In this document: piece by piece, positions 1 through 4,611 of the stretch
Layout of the letters: each line of letters starts with the position of its first letter
How positions within the stretch are numbered: the stretch's first letter is position 1
NCBI GenBank assembly: GCA_030596385.1
Contig: JAUVKD010000059.1
Location: forward strand, 1 to 6,205
Direction: 5' to 3'
Source of the DNA: Methanosarcinaceae archaeon
GTDB lineage: Archaea > Halobacteriota > Methanosarcinia > Methanosarcinales > Methanosarcinaceae
Length of the DNA: 6,205 nucleotides
Notes under the pieces: generated by a model
Told to the model about the DNA's origin: nothing
Seen by the model: the letters and a program-made list of their open reading frames with translations, nothing else
Databases searched by the model: none
Program-made: the position numbers and the translations under genes

Positions 1-2
1 AA

Positions 3-86
3 TTACTTGAAATCGATAGGGGTCAAGGCGGTGTAGAACACATTTTTAAAAGGACACGGTTTACCGATAGCGATTATATTTCATAG
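3..86 (+). CDS. Possible C-terminal tail of a gene entering from the left edge, function unknown
   Basis: From base 3 the + strand reads 27 codons without interruption to a TAG at 84-86. The residues include LLEIDRGQGGVEHIF followed by a basic stretch and an acidic end (DSDYIS). The mix of charged residues and glycine, and codons such as AGG and GGT, look like real archaeal coding sequence, and the minus strand has no comparable open frame here. A second + frame is also open, but only to a TAG at 34-36, so the choice of frame is not certain. If real, this gene converges on the aminotransferase with about 136 bp between the stop codons. I do not recognise the family from so short a tail. Confidence 0.35.
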   Translation, partial: LLEIDRGQGGVEHIFKRTRFTDSDYIS

Positions 87-162
87 TGGCGAGATGGGTT
101 GTAAAGTTTAATTTGTGGATTTTGTGACATTTAGGTTGGCAGCATATATTAAATCTCCGAAA

Positions 163-187
163 GTCATGATATAATGAATCATATGAC
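163..187. terminator. Weak hairpin between convergent genes
   Basis: GTCATGAT (163-170) can pair with ATC (178-180) and ATGAC (183-187), leaving a 2-nt bulge and a 7-nt loop. It lies about 36 nt past the aminotransferase stop, in the gap between convergent genes. No clean U-tract follows on either strand, although the + strand has a T-rich stretch at about 107-132. The hairpin could help end transcription, or could be chance pairing in AT-rich DNA. Confidence 0.15.
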
Positions 188-222
188 ATAACTTGTAAGA
201 TACGAAATTCAAATCCTGCAAT

Positions 223-1335
223 TCACAAAACACGTTCCATTGTGTCAAGTGCCCGCTCTATATCGGACATCGATGTAGCATATGATAATCGTATGTAACC
301 ATCTCCTCTGTCTCCAAATGCCGTACCAGGAACAACGATTACGCCATTTGAGATTAACTTTGAAGCCACATCAGCCGAATCCGGCACTTCAGGAAATGCA
401 TAGAACGCACCTTTTGGAAGGGCACATTTTAAACCCATCGTATTCAAACCTTTGACTAAGACATCGCGCCTTTTCCGGAACTCATCACGCATGGCAATTA
501 CCGGTTCCATCGATCCCGAGATAGCTGCAAACGCCGCTTTCTGTGCTATCGAATTTGCACATGCCTGGACGTACTGATGAATTTTTAACATCTGTTCCGT
601 ATAATCACTTTTTGCTGCGACATATCCAAGCCTCCAGCCTGTCATCGAATATGTTTTTGAAGTGGCATTCACTGTAATAACATTATCCGAATACTTTGCA
701 GGGCTCACATGCTCTCCCTCATAGATGAAATGTTCATACACCTCATCCGAGATTATCGTGATATTGTGATCATCCGCAATATCCGCAAATGCTTTTATGT
801 CATCCTTTGTTTGTACTCCACCAGTGGGATTTGAAGGAGAATTAACAATAAGCGCTTTGGTCTTTGGAGTTATTCGCTCGATCACATCCTCCGGGCGCAT
901 TGTTAGATCCTTTCCAAGTGGCACATCAACAACACGACCACCCATAATACTAGTTAAGGCATTGTAAGATACAAAACCGGGGTTTGCGATAAGCACCTCA
1001 TCGCCCGGATTGACAAGTGAAGCAATCGCAATCTCAAGTGCCTCGGATGCGCCTGATGTTACAATGATCTCGTCAGGAGAAACATCAAAATCATTATCCT
1101 CCTTAAATTTATGGCTTAGTGCCTCACGAAGTTCAATAATCCCTAAACCAGGGGTATATCCCGTAAATCCTTCATTTATAGCATCAATTGCTGCCTGTCG
1201 TATGTGAGATGGTGTGTCAAAATCAGGCTGACCAAGTCCGAGATTTATCGCATCCAAGCCTGCGGCTTCGAATATCTTGCGAATGCCGGATATATCGATA
1301 TCCAAAACCCTCTGTGCAAACTTCGTGTCAACCAT
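223..1335 (-). CDS. PLP-dependent class I/II aminotransferase (aspartate aminotransferase-like)
   Basis: This is a complete 370-residue fold-type I aminotransferase, a cytosolic enzyme that moves an amino group between an amino acid and a 2-oxo acid using pyridoxal phosphate. Visible landmarks are GLGQPDFDTP (33-42, substrate loop), TSGASEAL (93-100, phosphate binding), SNPTG with Asn169, SDEVYEHF with Asp197 and Tyr200, SKTYSMTGWRLGY with the Schiff-base Lys227 and Arg235, and YIRLSYATS with Arg349, which should bind the substrate carboxylate. Every expected active-site residue is present. The length is slightly short of the usual 380-400. The family covers aspartate, alanine, aromatic and related aminotransferases in archaea, and the substrate cannot be read from sequence. 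The start is supported by the SD AAGGA, which overlaps the TAA of the upstream isomerase gene. The two genes are 10 nt apart, so they are probably cotranscribed and translationally coupled. Confidence 0.95.
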   Translation of the reverse strand: MVDTKFAQRVLDIDISGIRKIFEAAGLDAINLGLGQPDFDTPSHIRQAAIDAINEGFTGYTPGLGIIELREALSHKFKEDNDFDVSPDEIIVTSGASEALEIAIASLVNPGDEVLIANPGFVSYNALTSIMGGRVVDVPLGKDLTMRPEDVIERITPKTKALIVNSPSNPTGGVQTKDDIKAFADIADDHNITIISDEVYEHFIYEGEHVSPAKYSDNVITVNATSKTYSMTGWRLGYVAAKSDYTEQMLKIHQYVQACANSIAQKAAFAAISGSMEPVIAMRDEFRKRRDVLVKGLNTMGLKCALPKGAFYAFPEVPDSADVASKLISNGVIVVPGTAFGDRGDGYIRLSYATSMSDIERALDTMERVL

Positions 1336-1345
1336 GATATATTCC

Positions 1346-1954
1346 TTATTCTAAAATTGTGTGCATGGATTGCAGGTCGGATTCGGATATGCCTACAATT
1401 GATATAAGTTCAGCAATAATAGCATCAAGGAATACGAGAGCCGTTATCTCAAATGATGTTCCAAGCGGCGTCAGGTGTGAATACTCACCGCGCATGTGCC
1501 TTTCAAGATAGCCGCCCACATCTTCCTTTGTCCTTCCCGGGATCAATGCCACGGTATCTGCCAATCCCCCGAGTGTTGAATCCCTGTTGGATGTTACGGT
1601 TACCAATGTTGATTCGATATCCTTTGCGATCTTTCCAAGATCTGCAATTGATCGTGTCTCACCTGAACCCGATATTGCAACCACAACGTCAGTGCTCTTA
1701 ACAGCTGGTGTGGTAGATTCACCAACTACATAAACGCTAAATCCAATATGCATAAGCCTCATCGCAAATGCCTTGGCGACCAGGCCGGAACGTCCGGCAC
1801 CCATAACAAAAATACGTTTTGCTTCCATGATATTAATGAGCATCTTCTTAACATTTTCCACTTCAATTTCATTGGCTACGCCGTGAATGTGCTTTGAGAT
1901 GAGTTCCATAGAGGATAATAAATTGTTACAATCAATGCTTGATAAATCTTTCAT
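1346..1954 (-). CDS. hxlB: 6-phospho-3-hexuloisomerase (PHI), SIS-domain protein
   Basis: This 202-residue protein is a single SIS (sugar isomerase) domain that closely resembles archaeal PHI such as MJ1247. Motifs seen are FVMGAGRSGLVAKAFAMRL (49-67), VVGESTTPAV (76-85), AISGSGET (93-100), VTSNRDSTLG (120-129), LIPGRTKED (137-145) and PLGTSFEITALVFLDAIIAEL (163-183). PHI interconverts 3-hexulose 6-phosphate and fructose 6-phosphate. With hexulose-phosphate synthase, which in Methanosarcinales is usually fused to Fae and encoded elsewhere, it can run in reverse to supply ribulose 5-phosphate. No synthase gene is in this window. The frame extends 10 codons further to a GTG at 1982-1984, but ATG 1952-1954 is preferred: it has an AGAGG SD 8 nt upstream and fits a TATA box that puts transcription start between the two candidates. 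It is the first gene of a two-gene operon with the aminotransferase. Confidence 0.9.
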   Translation of the reverse strand: MKDLSSIDCNNLLSSMELISKHIHGVANEIEVENVKKMLINIMEAKRIFVMGAGRSGLVAKAFAMRLMHIGFSVYVVGESTTPAVKSTDVVVAISGSGETRSIADLGKIAKDIESTLVTVTSNRDSTLGGLADTVALIPGRTKEDVGGYLERHMRGEYSHLTPLGTSFEITALVFLDAIIAELISIVGISESDLQSMHTILE

Positions 1955-1962
1955 AATGGTTG

Positions 1963-1967
1963 CCTCT
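1963..1967 (-). promoter_or_regulatory. Ribosome binding site that decides the hxlB start
   Basis: On the minus strand AGAGG occupies 1967-1963, with 8 nt before ATG at 1954. No comparable site precedes the GTG at 1984, where the upstream sequence is the TATA box itself. Confidence 0.6.
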
Positions 1968-1987
1968 TTGATCGATAGGTACACAGA

Positions 1988-1997
1988 ATTTATAAAA
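1988..1997 (-). promoter_or_regulatory. TATA box (box A) for the hxlB-aminotransferase operon
   Basis: Minus-strand TTTTATAAAT is centred near 1992. Archaeal transcription usually starts about 25 nt downstream, here near 1966. That would leave a leader of roughly 12 nt holding the SD site. The position agrees with the chosen ATG and would leave the upstream GTG untranscribed or at the extreme 5' end. Confidence 0.5.
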
Positions 1998-2061
1998 TTT
2001 TGTTATTGTCTTTAATCTATATGGTTATGTCAATCATATTTGTCTGACTTTTGATACAAAT

Positions 2062-2087
2062 CGTAGTTTCATAAAGTAAATCCTACG
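2062..2087 (-). terminator. Putative hairpin terminator after the Era-like GTPase operon
   Basis: CGTAG-TTT (2062-2069) pairs with AAA (2078-2080) and CTACG (2083-2087), giving 8 bp with a 2-nt bulge and an 8-nt loop. It lies 11 nt past the TAG of the 166-residue gene. The following minus-strand sequence begins ATTTGTATC and is only weakly U-rich, so this may be a terminator or a 3'-end stabilising structure. Confidence 0.3.
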
Positions 2088-2098
2088 TTCCCGTTAAA

Positions 2099-2599
2099 CT
2101 ATTTATCTTTTCCTTCATCTTTATATTTGACCTGTTTAATTTTCCATCCATCGATATTACTAAGTTTATCGTATAGCAGTATAATGTCAGTATCATTACC
2201 GATCCAGTATATATCAATGTTAATGTTTTTGTTCTTAAGATTTTTGCTGATCGATTCAGCGAGATGGAAAAGCGCGGTCTTGCTGCTGAACGGAACATTG
2301 AATGTTGTCCTGTATCCATCATTCGTTCTCGCATAGGATACAAGTACATACTCATGACTCTCATAATCAGTAATTTCTTCAAAAGGACAAACAATATCAC
2401 ATTCATGTACTGATGATGCATCTACAATGGAAATGCCAATTAAGACCTGTCCGATAACAACATCAGACACCTGGCGGCCAAACCAAATTTTGATCTTACC
2501 ATGTGTGCACAATACATTAACATCGTCTTGTCCCATCGCAAAAGATGATAGTGATTGTGGATTGGAAAGGATCTTTTCAATTTCTTCTATGTTTCCCAT
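2099..2599 (-). CDS. Uncharacterised 166-residue protein, third gene of the Era-like GTPase operon
   Basis: I do not recognise a family for this protein. It looks soluble and mixed alpha/beta. It starts with an acidic segment (GNIEEIEKIL), then alternating hydrophobic strands (VNVLCTHGKIKIWFGRQ at 27-43, and DVVIGQVLIGISIVDASSV at 46-64), a middle part YVLVSYARTNDGYRTTF, a probable helix ALFHLAESISKNLKNKN, and a lysine-rich tail KYKDEGKDK. There is no signal peptide, clear membrane helix or nucleotide-binding loop. The cysteines at 31, 67 and 71 do not form CxxC pairs, so it is not a zinc ribbon. Its start lies 14 nt after the DUF2073 stop. The upstream GTGAT, 5 nt before ATG, matches part of the archaeal SD, which supports this start and cotranscription with the GTPase and DUF2073. 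A role with those two proteins is inferred from position only. Confidence 0.75.
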   Translation of the reverse strand: MGNIEEIEKILSNPQSLSSFAMGQDDVNVLCTHGKIKIWFGRQVSDVVIGQVLIGISIVDASSVHECDIVCPFEEITDYESHEYVLVSYARTNDGYRTTFNVPFSSKTALFHLAESISKNLKNKNINIDIYWIGNDTDIILLYDKLSNIDGWKIKQVKYKDEGKDK

Positions 2600-2613
2600 T
2601 AAATATCACACAA

Positions 2614-2976
2614 CTACTTGTTTGCGAAAACAAGTGCACTTATCAGGTCACGATCTTTCTTAAGCGTTTTTAATTGTTTGGCGGGTCCAATAACTGTAAG
2701 TCTTGTCCGGATCGTATTCTTTTTAAACAGTTTTCCAAGCAATGAATTGTCAATTTTAAAAGGGTAACTCTCCATTTCAATACCTGTGAAATCACCAGGA
2801 TCTATCTGTGACATTGTTATTTCAATAAGATTTGCTTCTTCTTCAGGTGTCAATCCACTCTCAAGAACGAGTATTTTGCCACTTTTTACTTCATCAATGA
2901 TGAACCTGACTTTTTCCACTGGAGCCATTTTAGCCAGCTTATCATTTGATATCAGATCCATTTGAATACCATTCAT
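2614..2976 (-). CDS. DUF2073 family protein
   Basis: This 120-residue protein matches the archaeal DUF2073 family as I know it. It has an N-terminal IQMDLISNDKL segment, then VEKVRFIIDEVKSGKILVLE, the strongly conserved SGLTPEEEANLIEITMSQID (56-75), an ESYPFK strand, a basic linker (GKLFKKNTIRTR), and the C-terminal RLTVIGPAKQLKTLKKDRDLISAL. It appears cytosolic and has no catalytic motif. The molecular function is unknown. The family is usually found beside the Era-like GTPase, as here, which suggests the two act together. The start is supported by GGTGAT (2981-2986), which is built from the last codon and stop of the GTPase gene and lies 4 nt before ATG, so translation is probably coupled. 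A second Met five codons in (2959-2961) is less likely. Confidence 0.88.
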   Translation of the reverse strand: MNGIQMDLISNDKLAKMAPVEKVRFIIDEVKSGKILVLESGLTPEEEANLIEITMSQIDPGDFTGIEMESYPFKIDNSLLGKLFKKNTIRTRLTVIGPAKQLKTLKKDRDLISALVFANK

Positions 2977-2980
2977 TTAA

Positions 2981-2986
2981 ATCACC
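2981..2986 (-). promoter_or_regulatory. SD site built into the GTPase stop codon
   Basis: Minus-strand GGTGAT overlaps the final Gly codon GGG and the TGA stop of the Era-like GTPase, 4 nt before the DUF2073 ATG. It pairs with the extended archaeal anti-SD (ATCACCTCC). This arrangement is typical of translational coupling. Confidence 0.6.
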
Positions 2987-3617
2987 CAAACCTTTTTGCA
3001 ATTTCTCCATAGAAGGTATCTATATTTTTGCCTTCCAATGCCGATATTGCAACCATTGGATGCTGTGGGAATGCATCCTTTATATTTTTTGGAGATGAAT
3101 CTTCAAGATCTACCTTGTTGGCTGCAATTAATAGCGGCAAACGACGTGCCTCCATATTTCCGATGACTGTTACATTGACCTGGGTAAATGGATCTTCTGT
3201 TGCATCCATTACAAGAATCACACCGTCAAGATTTTCAAGCCACTTCACAGCTTCGATAACACCTTCAGTTGCTTCTTTTGCCCTGCGTTTTGCTTCGTTT
3301 TCTTCCAACCCCTCCGACATGAAGTCCTGAAAATCGATCTTTGTAGCAAGTCCCGGGGTATCAACGATGTCCAGAGTAATGGAATTACCGTTCGTCTTGA
3401 TAGTAATACCTTCTCGTCGTCTTGCGCGTCTGGTTTCGTGTGCTACATGTGAAACCGAACCCATGGCATCTCCCGTCCAGTCTCTCAGTATCCTGTTAGC
3501 AAGGGTTGTTTTTCCAGCATTTGGCGGTCCGTAAATACCGATGCGTGCATTCTTTTTATTGAATAGTTTTTTGAAAAACCCTTTGAAATTATTTCTGAAT
3601 GATTGTATTATTCCCAT
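2982..3617 (-). CDS. Era-like GTP-binding protein (TRAFAC class)
   Basis: This is a complete 211-residue GTPase. The G motifs are all present: G1 GPPNAGKTT (30-38), a basic switch I region with HETRRARRREGI (60-71), G3 DTPG (86-89), G4 NKVD (167-170) and G5 SALEG (192-196). The first 23 residues (FRNNFKGFFKKLFNKK) are basic and rich in Phe, as in an amphipathic helix that could touch a membrane or RNA. No KH or other C-terminal domain follows, so it is not bacterial Era itself (about 300 residues). It is the archaeal Era-like GTPase normally encoded with DUF2073. GTP binding and hydrolysis can be assigned with confidence, but the cellular role is unknown. The start has a GGAG SD 7-8 nt upstream. 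It is first in a three-gene operon, 5 nt ahead of DUF2073. Confidence 0.9.
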   Translation of the reverse strand: MGIIQSFRNNFKGFFKKLFNKKNARIGIYGPPNAGKTTLANRILRDWTGDAMGSVSHVAHETRRARRREGITIKTNGNSITLDIVDTPGLATKIDFQDFMSEGLEENEAKRRAKEATEGVIEAVKWLENLDGVILVMDATEDPFTQVNVTVIGNMEARRLPLLIAANKVDLEDSSPKNIKDAFPQHPMVAISALEGKNIDTFYGEIAKRFG

Positions 3618-3668
3618 GTATTTTCTCCGTTGGAATTGTGAAATTGAAATAATAATTGTTAATTTTGA

Positions 3669-3678
3669 TTATATTTTA
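3669..3678 (-). promoter_or_regulatory. Candidate TATA box for the Era-like GTPase operon
   Basis: Minus-strand TAAAATATAA lies 52-61 nt upstream of the GTPase ATG, predicting a start near 3648 and a leader of about 30 nt holding the GGAG site. The surrounding DNA is very AT-rich, with other TATA-like runs at 3685-3697, so the exact box is uncertain. Confidence 0.3.
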
Positions 3679-3930
3679 ATGAATAATTATAATATTATGC
3701 TAAAATTATGCCAGTCCACAAAGTCGAACGCCCTGTACAGAATACAAGGTCACCAAGTTAATCTGAATTCAGCAAATATTTTATTAATGCTCTTAGTTAT
3801 TATGTCAAATAAATCCTGCTATTCTATTACCTTGTAGTTTAAATCATTTTCAGTTTCAACCTTTTAGAGAACTCTTATTTGCTTATCATTGCAGAATTTA
3901 TTGTTATCTATTATCATGACAATTCAGTAA

Positions 3931-4029
3931 TTAACACTTTTTGTTACAAGCGTTATTCTTAAAATACTTGCCCATTCCCCTATGTTTTGACGATAATATA
4001 TCATTAATTTCTTCAATTGCCGCATCCAT
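3931..4029 (-). CDS. Doubtful small ORF, 32 residues
   Basis: A minus-strand ATG at 4027-4029 opens 32 codons to TAA at 3931-3933. The start is MDAAIEEINDILSSKHRG, followed by MGKYFKNNACNKKC. The acidic amphipathic helix and later basic part look more protein-like than expected for AT-rich noise, and AAAGG lies 6 nt before the ATG. It could be a real small protein, or the end of a decayed gene whose earlier part is the out-of-phase frame at 4038-4151. No family is recognised. Confidence 0.22.
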   Translation of the reverse strand: MDAAIEEINDILSSKHRGMGKYFKNNACNKKC

Positions 4030-4037
4030 TAAAACCT

Positions 4038-4151
4038 TTAACAAACAATGATTTCACTCAATCGTGTACCACAGCATAGATGAATGTTGATATGAAGTTC
4101 ATATGATTTGCTATATTGTGGATGTGTGAAATTATTAATTATTAATTGCAT
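4038..4151 (-). pseudogene. Possible decayed coding fragment with a weak recombinase-like motif
   Basis: The minus-strand ATG at 4149-4151 opens 37 codons to a TAA at 4038-4040. Its second half, SYELHINIHLCCGTRLSEI, loosely recalls the segment around the first catalytic Arg of tyrosine recombinases (…TG.R.SE.). There is no second catalytic block or supporting context. The frame lies directly downstream of a doubled TATA-like motif and ends just before the 32-residue ORF in another phase. The likeness is very weak and may be chance. Confidence 0.12.
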
Positions 4152-4173
4152 CTTATAAATCAGGACTTATAAA
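4152..4173 (-). promoter_or_regulatory. Doubled TATA-like motif in the intergenic region
   Basis: TTTATAAG occurs twice on the minus strand, at 4166-4173 and 4152-4159, with 6 nt between copies. Each resembles an archaeal box A. If active on the minus strand they would start transcripts near 4147 and 4133, towards the short open frames ending at 4038 and 3931. On the + strand the same bases read CTTATAAA and could also serve. Confidence 0.25.
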
Positions 4174-4314
4174 TTTTAAACTATTAAAAAATGCTGTTTT
4201 TGATAATCAACAAATCAATTTTTTGACGCTACAGTACAGGCAATAACACTCTGACAAAACTTTAAATTACACTCACATTTGTGTAAAAATGTTAGATGTA
4301 ATTTACAATAAATG

Positions 4315-4362
4315 TGCAGGTACCAACTATGTATTTATGAGGGATTGACGCTGATACCTGCA
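4315..4362. repeat. 8-bp perfect inverted repeat with 32-nt loop
   Basis: TGCAGGTA (4315-4322) and TACCTGCA (4355-4362) are exact reverse complements and stand out as GC-rich in an AT-rich stretch. A smaller inverted repeat, TTACAC/GTGTAA (4267-4272 and 4281-4286), lies just to the left. They could be stems of a small RNA or a protein-binding site. By count alone, one such 8-bp match at this spacing is not unlikely in a region this size. Confidence 0.25.
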
Positions 4363-4472
4363 TTTATCAAATGATTGTATGCCTTAAAGTGTTAGCGGTA
4401 ATACATATTTTGAGCACAATTTAAGTCCGGAAATAAATAAGTCCTTGAAAATGATTATTAATTAAATTTGAA

Positions 4473-4545
4473 TAGTCCCGGGCGGATTCGAACCACCGTC
4501 GCAGGCTCCAAAGGCCTGCAGGATTGACCGCTACCCTACGGGACT
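4473..4545 (-). tRNA. tRNA-Gln (anticodon UUG)
   Basis: The minus strand folds into a complete 73-nt tRNA. The acceptor stem is AGTCCCG (4539-4545) with CGGGACT (4474-4480), and the discriminator is A (4473). The D-arm contains GGGTAGCGGTCAA. The anticodon stem CAGGC/GCCTG (one more G-C pair can stack) closes the loop CTTTGGA, with anticodon TTG at 4509-4511 and T at position 33. The variable region is 4 nt. The T-arm is GGTGG-TTCGAAT-CCGCC. No intron is present and CCA is not encoded, so CCA must be added after transcription. In archaea this tRNA is normally charged with glutamate and then amidated by GatDE. It starts 66 nt after the DRG gene ends, on the same strand, but seems to have its own promoter. 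Confidence 0.96.
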
Positions 4546-4573
4546 GCAATATTTTAGCAAAATACAGGCATAC

Positions 4574-4583
4574 TAATACTTAT
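4574..4583 (-). promoter_or_regulatory. Candidate box A for tRNA-Gln
   Basis: Minus-strand TAAGTATTAG is centred about 33 nt upstream of the mature tRNA 5' end, which would start transcription near 4552 with a short leader. The match to the consensus is modest. Readthrough from the DRG gene remains possible. Confidence 0.3.
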
Positions 4584-4611
4584 TTCTTGTGCAAAGCCAA
4601 AAGCCAATCTA

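Larger units (their letters stand above)
3618..4472. other. 855-bp AT-rich intergenic region without a convincing gene
   Basis: No reading frame here has the length, SD or residue make-up of a confident gene. The first 70 bp are the GTPase operon's leader and promoter. The middle (about 3931-4151) has two short minus-strand open frames in different phases. Bases 4152-4173 hold a doubled TATA-like motif. Bases 4267-4362 hold two inverted repeats. The last 110 bp lie directly downstream of tRNA-Gln and have no strong terminator. The gap is long compared with the spacings elsewhere in the window. It may hold an unannotated small RNA, a decayed gene, or nothing functional. Confidence 0.6.

Noticed and set aside
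1..36. Alternative + frame open from base 1 to a TAG at 34-36
   Set aside because: Only 11 codons, so it cannot be told from chance. The frame from base 3 is longer and more protein-like.
1010..1701. Several + strand open frames opposite the aminotransferase and hxlB
   Set aside because: They are antisense to well-supported enzymes, with low-complexity or odd composition and no SD.
2083..2421. 112-codon minus-strand frame overlapping the 166-residue gene
   Set aside because: It lies entirely inside and just past the 166-residue gene in another phase, has biased residue content and no SD. The longer frame starts just after DUF2073 with a fitting SD.
3709..3762. 17-codon + strand ORF beginning MPVHKVERP and a tRNA-like TTCGA on the other strand
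   Set aside because: The ORF is too short and lacks an SD. The TTCGA is not flanked by a T-stem or any cloverleaf.
3743..3836. Inverted repeat TACAAGGT / ACCTTGTA, and palindrome CTGTACAG at 3733-3740
   Set aside because: The repeat arms are 78 nt apart and only 8 bp long. Matches of this size are expected by chance in a region of this length.
3541..3837. 98-codon + strand frame crossing the GTPase start into the AT-rich gap
   Set aside because: The first part is antisense to the GTPase N-terminus and the rest is Asn/Ile/Leu-rich translation of AT-rich DNA without an SD.
4120..4150. ATTAATTATTAATT tandem-like repeat
   Set aside because: Simple AT-rich low complexity. The period is not maintained and no array, CRISPR or otherwise, is present.
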